This document shows, piece after piece, positions 8,991 through 17,947 of a stretch of 64,000 nt of DNA. The notes under the pieces were generated by a model. That model ran no database searches. It was not told the DNA's origin and worked only from the letters and a program-made list of their open reading frames with translations. The position numbers and the translations under genes were made by a program. Every line of letters starts with the position of its first letter. Position 1 is the first letter of the stretch. Source of the stretch: Fimenecus sp964527585 (lineage in GTDB: Bacteria; Bacillota; Clostridia; Oscillospirales; Acutalibacteraceae); the NCBI GenBank assembly GCA_964527585.1, contig CAZGPE010000007.1:14926-78925 (forward strand). The letters run 5' to 3'.

Positions 8991-9019
8991 ATTTTACCAT
9001 ATCGCAGTAAATATAGCAA
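8991..9019 (-). promoter_or_regulatory. Promoter of the rlmD operon
   Basis: Leftward TTGCTA (9014-9019) and TAAAAT (8991-8996) are separated by 17 bp, between the prepilin peptidase terminator and rlmD. Confidence 0.5.
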
Positions 9020-9021
9020 AC

Positions 9022-9052
9022 AAAAAGCAGGAGTTTAACTCCTGCTTTTATT
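9022..9052 (-). terminator. Terminator after the prepilin peptidase gene
   Basis: AAAAGCAGGAG pairs with CTCCTGCTTTT around a 5-nt loop, followed leftward by a T-rich tract. It ends the YfhO/prepilin peptidase transcript. Confidence 0.85.
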
Positions 9053-9056
9053 TCTT

Positions 9057-9866
9057 TTATTTCCACAATCCCGTATACCAGTTTATAATCATATCTCCGA
9101 AAAGCATTGCCGTAAAAATTCCTACCGAAAGATGAGGCCCGAACGGGACTTCTTTTTTCATATTTTCCTTTTTGAGAGTATTGGAAAATATCAAATAAAG
9201 CGTACCGACAAAGCCGGCAATCATAAGTGAAAACAATACCTTTTTCCATCCGAGTGCAAATCCGGCTGCAGCCATAAGTTTTATATCTCCGCCGCCCATT
9301 GAATCGGGTTTGAGATACGATATAAGTAAAAACAGTCCACTGACAAGGAAAAATCCTACAATTCTGCTTATGAGTTCGCTTTTAACAAAGCCATGTTCAA
9401 TCACATCGTTTATGTATAATACAATTCCGCCGAGCAAAACCGTAATCCACATAGAATCGGGAATAAACATATTCTTCCAATCAATGCAGAATATCACAAC
9501 CAATGCCGATGAAATCATACAATATCCCAGAAGGCTGAGTTTGAACTCAAACCCGCATCCGAACGCAAACGAGAGAACAAACATAGCGCCTGTTATACTT
9601 TCGACAATCGGATAAATCGGTGAAATTTTCGCCTTACAGTAGCGGCATTTTCCACCCAGAAACAGCCAACTGAAAAGAGGGAAAAGATCGTACCATTTCA
9701 GCGGATGTTTGCAAGTCGTACAAATCGAAGACCCTTTCTTAAAGTCCATACCGATCGGAATTCTGTAAATCAAAACATTCAAAAAACTTCCGATACAAAT
9801 TCCGACTATAAAAACACATACCGAAAAATATATTCTCATCGCAATTAAAAACGCTTCATAATTCAT
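9057..9866 (-). CDS. pilD: Type IV prepilin peptidase/methyltransferase
   Basis: The 269-aa aspartic membrane protease cleaves prepilins after the conserved Gly and methylates the new N-terminus. It shows the paired zinc cysteines (CTTC and CRYC), the first catalytic Asp in FCIDWKNMFIPD, the second in the GGGDIKLMAA motif, and about eight membrane helices. The ATG at 9866 lies 2 bp after the YfhO stop and follows AAGGATG. It is the processing enzyme for the four prepilins encoded at 12.7-19.5 kb. Confidence 0.95.
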   Translation of the reverse strand: MNYEAFLIAMRIYFSVCVFIVGICIGSFLNVLIYRIPIGMDFKKGSSICTTCKHPLKWYDLFPLFSWLFLGGKCRYCKAKISPIYPIVESITGAMFVLSFAFGCGFEFKLSLLGYCMISSALVVIFCIDWKNMFIPDSMWITVLLGGIVLYINDVIEHGFVKSELISRIVGFFLVSGLFLLISYLKPDSMGGGDIKLMAAAGFALGWKKVLFSLMIAGFVGTLYLIFSNTLKKENMKKEVPFGPHLSVGIFTAMLFGDMIINWYTGLWK

Positions 9867-9868
9867 AA

Positions 9869-12658
9869 TCAATCATCCTTTTCGGGTTTGGTGTTTTCTT
9901 TTTCGGGTAGCGAGTCTTTCATTTTTCGAACTTTAATCAACAATATCACAAGCGCAAGAATCAAAAGCGAACATACCGAAACAAAAATACCTTCTTTAAG
10001 TCCTTGCGGAAAATATTTCATTTCTATTTGATGCTCACCCTGTGTCAAATCAAACATTAAAATATGACTGCTGTGTTCATAAAGTTCAACTTCTTCACCG
10101 TCAACCGTTACGCTCCAACCTTCATCATAGGCCATCGGCATAAGGCACACACTGTCTTTATTAACGGTTGCGCTAAAGCTCATTTTATCTTCTTCAAATG
10201 AAGTCATTGTCAATACGCCGTTAGAACCGAGTGCTTGCTCGCTTTTTTCAAACGCTTCGCTATCAAGCGCTCCGATAACACACATAAGACTGTCGCTCAC
10301 TTCGGAAGAATCATCTAAAGAATTCATATCGAATCCCTCATAAGCCTTAAATATCAAATCAACGGTTTCACCGGCTTGGCAAACACCGATGTCAATTATT
10401 CTCTTGCTTTCAAAACCGAAGGTATTCGTATTTCCGTCTGTGCTTTTTCTAACCGTTACATTGTCTGCAATTCCGCTTTGCGCAACAAGATAAACATTTT
10501 GTGTTTTCTCACTTGTGAACGATATTTCAATGCTGTAATCGGAAGAATTGATGTTATAAGCATAAAGTCCCGTGATGCTATCAAGCAAATCGTATACATT
10601 TTGAGTAGTTGACGAAGACTCTTCTCCGTGGGAATGAATATGTACTTCGCCTTCGTCTCCCGCAGCCGCTTTAAGTTCGCTTTGTGAAACAAATTCACAG
10701 TCAACCGCTTTTATTTCATCGGGCTCAATAAGTGTGATTGTATCTTTTACGCCTGTTATACTTTCCCAAAATGTATTTTGAGAATTTAACGGGTTCGAGT
10801 TGTAACCGTCCCACTGTTTAACTTCACTGTTAGCAAGAATTCCGAAGTTTGCGGACTTCACGGTTTTATAAACTTCATAATCATCTGTCGAACCTACATA
10901 TTCGTAATACGGATTGCTTTCGAGTGCGTTGGCATTGTCAATAACATAATCCATTGCGAAAAGCGTGTTGTAAATCGGGGTTTGGGCGGTATATGCATAA
11001 GCATTGCCCATATTACCCGCTAATCCCATATCGAATTGCATCATTGCATAATCGCTGTCAACAAGAGAAGAAAACGACGAAATTCCGTTTAACGAATATA
11101 TGCTTCCGCTGTTAAGAGAGTAACCTTTTTTCCCGTCAAGCATAATGTTCTTTGTATCGGCAAATTCACTTCTTATAAACTCGGCATCGGAGTCTTTCGA
11201 TATAATCTCGGAAGCTTGAAGGGCGTTTTCGCTTTCTTTGTACAAATCATCTTTCGGTACAGCCGCAAACACACCGGAACAAGTCAGTGAAATCTCGGCA
11301 ACCGTAACCGCAAGCGCCAGTGCAGAAATCAACTGTACTTTTGATTTCTTTACAAAAACCGCTATCGCTATTAAAACAAACGAAACAAAAGATGTAACGG
11401 CTCCGATCAGTAATTGCCGTGAATATGTTTCATCTAAAGTCGCAAACGAATAAACATAAACCGCACCGACCGCAACGGCAGATATAACAGTTGTGAGTTT
11501 ACCGGCATCTTTTATGTTTTCAAACACACAGTAAGCCAATTTAACCAAAACAAACAGATAAATAAACGCAAATCTGTACGGCAATCCGGCAGGAGCGCTC
11601 ATTCCGTGCCAAAGATAATAAACTTTAGGTACAGCAAACGAAAACGCAAGCAAAACAGCAAGTATTATGTGAGAAGCCTTTTCGTTTTTTGATATTTTCT
11701 TCGTAAAGGCATACATCGGCAAAAGTAAAAGCGCAAAAGAGCCTAACATAACCGGCGGATATGTTGATGCCGTGGGTAAAATTTCATTGGGAATTATTCC
11801 GGGAAGATGAACTCTTAAAAATTCACCGAGACCGAAAAACAAACCGCCGTCATCATTGAATACATTTTTTACATACGCTCCCGAAAGGCAGTATATTATC
11901 GGAATAAGCGTTATTGCGGAAAGCAACCCGCTTAAAAGAGACGAACCGGCAAATTTCATCAGCACAGAGGAAAGTGCAACACGGTTTTCGTCGTCTTTGG
12001 AGTTTATATCCTGCGAGAAAAGGCAAACAAAAAAGTACAAAACCGAGAATATACATATCATATAGCCGAGATAGAAGTTTGAAACAATGCAAACCGTAAG
12101 CGCCGCCAAATATGTAAAAGCCGATTTTCCTTCGGTTATTTTTTCTATTCCCAAAGCAATAATCGGAAGGCAAATAAGTGCCATAAGCCACATTGTATTA
12201 TAATAATAGGCAATATAAAATCCGCTGAAAGTATATAAAAGGGAAAACAACACCGTGTGTATTCCGCTCTTGTTGAAATGCTTTTGAAGATAATAAGCCA
12301 TGGAAAAAGCGATTGCACAGGTGTTTAAGATTATTACCGTCAAATAAGCCGAAAGCGTATTATCTTTTCCGAAGAAAACGCAGACAAGATTAAACGGATT
12401 GACCAAATAGTAACAAACCGTACCCAAAAAATTCTGTCCGCCGTTATTCCAGGAATAAAGCAACGATGCTCCTTCCTTTATTCTTTGCGAAAACTCGCTA
12501 AAAAAAGGAATATACTGGTAAATCGCATCACTCTTAGCAACGGAAAGCGAACCGAACGGATATACACCCGCAACAGCCATTATAAGTAAAAATAATCCTA
12601 CCGCCGCAACCGAAGAAACGAAACACCAAATCAATATTTTATTAAAGGACTTTTTCAT
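9869..12658 (-). CDS. YfhO-family polytopic membrane protein
   Basis: The 929-aa protein has about 12 membrane helices, a large external region (roughly residues 500-880) and a last helix before a charged tail. The N-terminal SKSDAIYQYIPF-like loop and 'SWNNGGQNFLG' are typical of YfhO proteins, which resemble GT-C glycosyltransferases and in Bacillus act in lipoteichoic acid glycosylation. A His cluster occurs near residue 680 (HIHSHGEE). I chose the ATG at 12658 (MKKSFNK) after GGTGAT. It sits between pilin and prepilin peptidase genes, so pilin or wall-polymer glycosylation is possible but unproven. Confidence 0.82.
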   Translation of the reverse strand: MKKSFNKILIWCFVSSVAAVGLFLLIMAVAGVYPFGSLSVAKSDAIYQYIPFFSEFSQRIKEGASLLYSWNNGGQNFLGTVCYYLVNPFNLVCVFFGKDNTLSAYLTVIILNTCAIAFSMAYYLQKHFNKSGIHTVLFSLLYTFSGFYIAYYYNTMWLMALICLPIIALGIEKITEGKSAFTYLAALTVCIVSNFYLGYMICIFSVLYFFVCLFSQDINSKDDENRVALSSVLMKFAGSSLLSGLLSAITLIPIIYCLSGAYVKNVFNDDGGLFFGLGEFLRVHLPGIIPNEILPTASTYPPVMLGSFALLLLPMYAFTKKISKNEKASHIILAVLLAFSFAVPKVYYLWHGMSAPAGLPYRFAFIYLFVLVKLAYCVFENIKDAGKLTTVISAVAVGAVYVYSFATLDETYSRQLLIGAVTSFVSFVLIAIAVFVKKSKVQLISALALAVTVAEISLTCSGVFAAVPKDDLYKESENALQASEIISKDSDAEFIRSEFADTKNIMLDGKKGYSLNSGSIYSLNGISSFSSLVDSDYAMMQFDMGLAGNMGNAYAYTAQTPIYNTLFAMDYVIDNANALESNPYYEYVGSTDDYEVYKTVKSANFGILANSEVKQWDGYNSNPLNSQNTFWESITGVKDTITLIEPDEIKAVDCEFVSQSELKAAAGDEGEVHIHSHGEESSSTTQNVYDLLDSITGLYAYNINSSDYSIEISFTSEKTQNVYLVAQSGIADNVTVRKSTDGNTNTFGFESKRIIDIGVCQAGETVDLIFKAYEGFDMNSLDDSSEVSDSLMCVIGALDSEAFEKSEQALGSNGVLTMTSFEEDKMSFSATVNKDSVCLMPMAYDEGWSVTVDGEEVELYEHSSHILMFDLTQGEHQIEMKYFPQGLKEGIFVSVCSLLILALVILLIKVRKMKDSLPEKENTKPEKDD

Positions 12659-12685
12659 ATTTATCACCGATTTCATTATAGCAAA

Positions 12686-12716
12686 AAACAAAGGGCAAGA
12701 CAAGTCTTGCCCTCTA
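12686..12716 (-). terminator. Terminator after the major pilin gene
   Basis: AGGGCAAGAC pairs with GTCTTGCCCT around a 2-nt spacer, 17 bp after the pilin stop. The following leftward sequence is only moderately T-rich, so partial read-through into the YfhO gene is likely. Confidence 0.7.
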
Positions 12717-12732
12717 TTATTATGTTCTGCTC

Positions 12733-13131
12733 TTATGATGCTTTATGGCTGTGGTTAGCTGCATCTTCATCAGAGGAACCGCAGTAAACTGCATATCCGT
12801 TAGCCTGGCTAACATCAAATACATAAGCTGACTGATCGGTAGGACATACGGGAAGTTCGCCGCCGTCAAACAAAGCAAGGAATGTTTCATTTCCGTTTGC
12901 TGTTCCCATCTGTGTCCATGTAAGCTGGCCACCGTCTGCGCCGCCTGTCATCTGATAAGATGAAAGATTTTCTTTAATGATTCTGATGTTTGAATCACAG
13001 GATTTCTTTTCAGCGTTCTTTGTAACAGCGCCGTAAACCGGAACTGCAACTGCAACGAGAATACCCATAATAACAACAACGATCATTAACTCAACAAGTG
13101 TAAAGCCTTTTTTACTCATAAGTTTTCTCAT
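12733..13131 (-). CDS. pilA: Major type IV pilin
   Basis: The 132-aa prepilin has a short basic leader (RKLMSKKG) cut before FTLVELMIVVVIMGI, with Glu at position 5 of the mature protein. The long N-terminal helix and a compact C-terminal domain with three Cys follow. Size and sequence fit a major pilin. It is last of the prepilin genes, has its own strong promoter (13196-13224) and is followed by a hairpin, which fits the high expression needed for a fibre subunit. The ATG follows AAAAGGGG. Confidence 0.93.
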   Translation of the reverse strand: MRKLMSKKGFTLVELMIVVVIMGILVAVAVPVYGAVTKNAEKKSCDSNIRIIKENLSSYQMTGGADGGQLTWTQMGTANGNETFLALFDGGELPVCPTDQSAYVFDVSQANGYAVYCGSSDEDAANHSHKAS

Positions 13132-13195
13132 AATTATTTTCCCCTTTTAAGAAAATTTTTCGGTTAAACGGGAATTTTCCGTAACCTGTATTTGT

Positions 13196-13224
13196 ATTGT
13201 ATACCACTTTTTTTCATTTGTAAA
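13196..13224 (-). promoter_or_regulatory. Promoter of the major pilin gene
   Basis: Leftward TTTACA (13219-13224) and TACAAT (13196-13201) are separated by 17 bp, about 65 bp before the pilin start. I see no c-di-GMP riboswitch in the short leader. Confidence 0.7.
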
Positions 13225-13283
13225 GACTTTTTTGTAAATTTTTCACATTTTTTTATAAAAGTTGCTGTTTTTTATATTTATTT

Positions 13284-14471
13284 TTACTTTTCGCTCATTG
13301 CTACAAGATATGCCGCATCGGTAACAACCGTTCTTGCGGCAGATTTGAAAGTTTCGCTCTTTGTTCCCAATCCGATTATCGCAGGAGACCAAACATTATA
13401 ATATCTGTCAATTATAAACTCTCCGATAGCGGTTCCTCGAAGTGTATTGTCTCTGAAATTTCTCAAAGTATCCACAACAGCATATTCCAAATCGCTTCCT
13501 GCCATAAGAAATCTTGTTCCGCAGGTAAAGTTTGCCCCCGTTCCTCCGGTATCGGTACCGAGACTTCCCGAAAGCGAATCAGTATAGGAAATAAATCTGA
13601 TTACATTTGCGGTCTTTGTAATATTAGGGTAAGCAACCCCGCTCTGTTTTACGGATTCCGACGGATACCCGATTGCGTTCGTTCCCGCATCCCAGCCGGC
13701 AGTATACGAACTTGTCAAATAATCCCCATCAGCGCTGTTAACATTAACCTTTTGTCCTTTAGTCGCCATATTGTCAAAAGAAAAAGATGTGTTAAGTACA
13801 TAATTCGCAGGAAGATATTCTTTATCCGATGAAATCGTAACGGTTATTCCGTTATCAAGATAATTGTGCGATATGGAAGTTCCGTCGACATTTGTCGGCT
13901 TTTCCGCTTCCTGCTTAGTATCTGCATCAAGTTCAAAAGCGTCGAGTCCCACACTGAAACTTACATCCATTTTATACTCGTCATCGAAAACATGAGTAAA
14001 TTTCCGAGCAACTCTATTTTCGGTCTTAACATAATTTCCGTTGTCATCAGTTGACCTTTCGGGTGCAAGTGAATAAAAATATCCGTTATAAGTAAAATAG
14101 TAAGTATAAAGATCCGTACCGTTTTCGAAAGTCAAAGTTCCGTCTGAATTTTCCGTAAATGTTCCGAGTTCGGAGCATGATGAAAGTTTTTTTGTAAGCG
14201 CCACATTGCTCGGATCTTCGTAAAACAAGTCAACATTTGTCGCCGTCGCAAGCGAACAGTTATATGCATCCTTCTGGAATTGAGCCGCTACATATTCAAT
14301 TTGAGACTGTAAAGCGAACTGACGCTCAACCACTTCATATTTTTTATAAATCGAAGCCGAAAGCTGACCGATCAAGATAATAACGATCGACATAAGCGCA
14401 ACCGTTGTCATCAGTTCAACCAAAGTAAACCCTTTTTTATTATGTTTGACTTTTTTCAACAACTTAAACAC
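13284..14471 (-). CDS. Prepilin-like protein, 395 aa (PilW-like minor pilin)
   Basis: A basic leader ending KHNKKG precedes FTLVELMTTVALMSIVIIL, a classical class III signal with Glu5, so PilD should process it. The remaining 350 residues form an unidentified beta-rich domain. I place the start at a GTG (14471) with AGGGG eight bases upstream. Longer frames overlap the previous gene and would give an implausibly long leader. It is probably a minor pilin at the fibre base or tip. It lies 25 bp after the 1140-aa prepilin gene. Confidence 0.82.
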   Translation of the reverse strand: MFKLLKKVKHNKKGFTLVELMTTVALMSIVIILIGQLSASIYKKYEVVERQFALQSQIEYVAAQFQKDAYNCSLATATNVDLFYEDPSNVALTKKLSSCSELGTFTENSDGTLTFENGTDLYTYYFTYNGYFYSLAPERSTDDNGNYVKTENRVARKFTHVFDDEYKMDVSFSVGLDAFELDADTKQEAEKPTNVDGTSISHNYLDNGITVTISSDKEYLPANYVLNTSFSFDNMATKGQKVNVNSADGDYLTSSYTAGWDAGTNAIGYPSESVKQSGVAYPNITKTANVIRFISYTDSLSGSLGTDTGGTGANFTCGTRFLMAGSDLEYAVVDTLRNFRDNTLRGTAIGEFIIDRYYNVWSPAIIGLGTKSETFKSAARTVVTDAAYLVAMSEK

Positions 14472-14496
14472 CGTTTGCGCCCCTTTCGCCGTAAAA

Positions 14497-17400
14497 TTAG
14501 CCCTGACTTGCCATTGCATTAACGCCTGTCAAATCAATTTCTTTTTTATTTCCGCTTGTGTCAAAATAGAGTGCGGTTGCACTTGTACTGTTGTACGAGC
14601 CGTCCTTACGCTGTGTTCTTGCCAATTTCCACGCATTTGCATCGGACGGATCTTTCGAATAGTAAATAACCGCTTTTTCGTTAAGATCGTTTTCGCCGTT
14701 ACCGTTTGAATCGACATATCCCGTAAGGTACCATACACCTTGAGAATAAGTAATCGAAATAAAGTTTACATTCGTAGCCTGTGAAACGGCAACCGCTTTC
14801 CATGCATACAAATTACTCTCATCGTTATAACAGTATTTGACATTGATATATGATGCCGCCTGACCGTTACCCGAATAACACTTGTTGCTTGCGCAATACT
14901 GACTCGGCGCTTTTCCGCTTTGCGTACCGCATACAACCCAGTAATTATCACCGTATTCAACATCCGTTATGGATTCGATACAGGAAATAAAGCCGTATTC
15001 GTCGGATGTTCCTGCATTTACGCTTGTGTAATCGTAATGATATTTTTTGTTTGCACTGCTTTTAATCGGTTTGGTTTCTCCGATTCTGTCAGCCCAAAGA
15101 TAACTTTCAAATTCTTTTGTTACCGATGTTATCTTCGAATTCTTCGGATTTTCGTAATCGTAATTCCAACTGAACATTGAGCCGTTTTTCGTACCCCACA
15201 TCACCTGAGGTTTAACATCCCATGTTAAGCCCCATCTGACAGTCGTACATTCGGTCTGCGCCATCGGATGAGAGTTTGTTCCGAAGTTCACATCGCCTTC
15301 AACCGCAATCGGTGAGCCGGAATCGGAACCGCCGGGATATTTACTGTCATCACCGCCGGAGTTATCATCGGTCGAGATATTATAATATGCTCTGTGATGA
15401 TAGGTGTCCCAACCGAGTGCCGCAACGGTACCCGTTCCGTCCTGATACTGATCTATTCCGTAGAACTGATGGAAAACATTGGTTTCTTTCTTCATCGACC
15501 AACCTTTACCCGATTCAAGCGAACCTACCGTATCTTTTTCATCACCGTCGCCGGACGATCTTATGTATACAACACCCGTATTCATTACCTGACCGAGATG
15601 GTTCTGATAATGTGCGTCGTTGAATATATAACCGAGCGAATATCCTACGGCAATAGAGATATTGTTGCCCGTTATATCATCGTGATAACTTGCGACATCA
15701 AGCATCGTAACATTATCACGAAGTCCTGACGAATAGAAAGAGTGGTCGTATTTACCGCTTTCATCGACATACTTTTTGAAGTAATAGTCCGAACCCGTTG
15801 CACCCGAAATTATGGGATATGCGGGGTTTGCGAGACAAATCGCAAACGGATGAGAAAGGTATCCGATTGATACATCGACTTCTTCGCTTGCGGTAATATA
15901 GTATTCGTTGCCCTCCGCAGGAAGCGCAAGGCCGACAGCCGTTACGCCTTCAACGGTTTGACCCGCTTTATAGAAAGTAGAGTTCTTCTTTCCCGTGTAA
16001 GGATATTTCGTATCCTTATCCGCACTGTTATGGCTTGTAAAATTAAGCAGTTTTTCGTAAGAAAGTTCCGACTTATCTTTTACAATCGAGGTAGATATTG
16101 CCGTCGATGTAGTATGTATATCTCCGAATTTTCCCGCAGGGTACCAAGACGCTACACTTCCGTTATCTCCGAAAACAGCACCGATTGTAGCCGCATGGCC
16201 GTAGATATTGTTATAACCTGACATAAACGCTCTGTTTTTAAGCGCCCATGTGTCGATTACAGCGGGAATATATCCGCAATAAAGCGTATATGACTGTGTC
16301 GGATAAACATTGTTGTTAAGAGCCGTATTGCCCTGAGATTCGATATAGTTACTGTTGCTTGAGTTAATTTGAATAGCGCCTACCGAAGTTATGGTAATAA
16401 GCGATGTATCATCCGCATACTCATAATCGGTCGCTTCTTTATAGCCTTCAACATTGAGTTTCGAAGCATAAGTATCACCGCCGGTAAGCCACGAGGTAAG
16501 TTCTTTGTACTCACTCTTGCTCGCATCGGGATCGGCACCGTAATATTCGTATTTGTTTTCGATTTTCGCTACTACACCCAAGGTTAAGAAGAAATTATTG
16601 TAATCCGCCGCTGTAACATTTGCGGTGAAATAGTTTGTACTTAAAGCCTTGTATCCGTTGTTCGTTACCGTTACGGCTTTTGTCGAATTAAACAGCTGAT
16701 TGACTTTAACTCCGTCAACTTCGACAATCTCCTGTCCGGAACGGAAAATCGACTTAAACTGCGCCTGAGTTGTTTTTGTTTTGCTGAGTGTTTCATAAGA
16801 ATCGGAACTGGCGTTTCCGTCTTTATCAAGATAAGCATATCTTGAATAATTGACTACATTATCTCCGCCCCAGCAATAATTTTCCGAATCGCTTCCGGCA
16901 ATATAATCTTTCTGTTTCCAGAAGCGTCTGATCTGTCCGGCATCGCCGCCCATAACATAATAACCGTATTCGTTTACGCCGCCTTTTCCGTTATCGCCTT
17001 TTCCTTCGGCAACCCACTCGACATCGTTCATTGCCGAGACAAGTTCCGCATCGCCCGACATTTTCTTTGCGATAAGGTCGAGTTTACCGGAATCGACATC
17101 TACACCGCTTGTAGTGTAATAATAATATTCACCGTCGGAAGCCTGCTCACCGACAAAAATGATCTCCGGTGCGCCGATTTCAACTTTTACGCTGTACTGC
17201 AAATCGGCAACGCCCTGACCGTACTCAATATAAAGCGGAGAATTTTCAAAACAGATAACATCGTTTCCGCCTTTAAGCGTAAATTCGGCTACCGTGTCCG
17301 AGCCGTCCTTTTTATACTGAATATCATAATACTGTTTATCAACAGTTTTTTTATTTCCGTTTGAGTCCGTAACTCTTATTCTGAAATGCCAACCGGACTG

Positions 17401-17919
17401 ATCGGCGTTTTTGTTTTCCGCTGCGCTGTTAAATTTGAATCCTTTCGGAACAACCGTGATTTTTTTCGTTAAAAAGTCATCGTTAAGGGTATTCGGGAAA
17501 CAAAGCATACGGCTTGTGTTATCATTTGTGTAAAATGTCGAATAAGAATTCAGCGAATAGGGGTTTGAAGCGATAATCGTTCCGTTAACGACACCCGCCG
17601 AGGTGTTTTCACCGAACGAAATCGAAGTCGAAGCGTCGCCTTCTTTTGACATTTCAATCGGAACATCGCTTACCGATATTTCATATCCCGCAGCATTATT
17701 ACCCTTATTCGCAATAAGTCTTTCAAGCAAACTCGCCTTTTCATAACTTTGGCTTGTTACCTCGCCTGCTGTACGGATATTTCTGAAATTTTGAACAAAA
17801 AGCGGAGTGAAAGTAAGTATAATAAGCATCAACAAAGTCAGCGAAACCAACAGTTCGACAAGGGTCATACCTTTTTTACTGCCTAATGTTCGCTTTGCGG
17901 CAAATAAATTACTTTTCAT
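14497..17919 (-). CDS. Giant prepilin-like protein, 1140 aa (possible pilus-tip adhesin)
   Basis: The leader RTLGSKKG precedes MTLVELLVSLTLLMLIILTF, a normal prepilin signal with Glu5. About 1100 residues of Tyr-, Asn- and Gly-rich extracellular sequence follow, with no domain I recognise. Minor pilins are usually 120-400 aa, so this is exceptional. A large C-terminal domain on a pilin helix fits a tip-located binding module. The ATG follows AAGGAGGAGCG, the strongest ribosome site in the locus. Some clusters such as WGAEGKGDNGKGG look like loop or carbohydrate-contact regions, which is a guess. Confidence 0.85.
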   Translation of the reverse strand: MKSNLFAAKRTLGSKKGMTLVELLVSLTLLMLIILTFTPLFVQNFRNIRTAGEVTSQSYEKASLLERLIANKGNNAAGYEISVSDVPIEMSKEGDASTSISFGENTSAGVVNGTIIASNPYSLNSYSTFYTNDNTSRMLCFPNTLNDDFLTKKITVVPKGFKFNSAAENKNADQSGWHFRIRVTDSNGNKKTVDKQYYDIQYKKDGSDTVAEFTLKGGNDVICFENSPLYIEYGQGVADLQYSVKVEIGAPEIIFVGEQASDGEYYYYTTSGVDVDSGKLDLIAKKMSGDAELVSAMNDVEWVAEGKGDNGKGGVNEYGYYVMGGDAGQIRRFWKQKDYIAGSDSENYCWGGDNVVNYSRYAYLDKDGNASSDSYETLSKTKTTQAQFKSIFRSGQEIVEVDGVKVNQLFNSTKAVTVTNNGYKALSTNYFTANVTAADYNNFFLTLGVVAKIENKYEYYGADPDASKSEYKELTSWLTGGDTYASKLNVEGYKEATDYEYADDTSLITITSVGAIQINSSNSNYIESQGNTALNNNVYPTQSYTLYCGYIPAVIDTWALKNRAFMSGYNNIYGHAATIGAVFGDNGSVASWYPAGKFGDIHTTSTAISTSIVKDKSELSYEKLLNFTSHNSADKDTKYPYTGKKNSTFYKAGQTVEGVTAVGLALPAEGNEYYITASEEVDVSIGYLSHPFAICLANPAYPIISGATGSDYYFKKYVDESGKYDHSFYSSGLRDNVTMLDVASYHDDITGNNISIAVGYSLGYIFNDAHYQNHLGQVMNTGVVYIRSSGDGDEKDTVGSLESGKGWSMKKETNVFHQFYGIDQYQDGTGTVAALGWDTYHHRAYYNISTDDNSGGDDSKYPGGSDSGSPIAVEGDVNFGTNSHPMAQTECTTVRWGLTWDVKPQVMWGTKNGSMFSWNYDYENPKNSKITSVTKEFESYLWADRIGETKPIKSSANKKYHYDYTSVNAGTSDEYGFISCIESITDVEYGDNYWVVCGTQSGKAPSQYCASNKCYSGNGQAASYINVKYCYNDESNLYAWKAVAVSQATNVNFISITYSQGVWYLTGYVDSNGNGENDLNEKAVIYYSKDPSDANAWKLARTQRKDGSYNSTSATALYFDTSGNKKEIDLTGVNAMASQG

Positions 17920-17947
17920 AACGCTCCTCCTTCTTTATTTTTGTTCA

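Noticed and set aside
12659..12703. Longer start for the YfhO-family gene
   Set aside because: The extra residues do not look like a membrane-protein start and overlap the pilin terminator; MKKSFNK at 12658 has a ribosome site.
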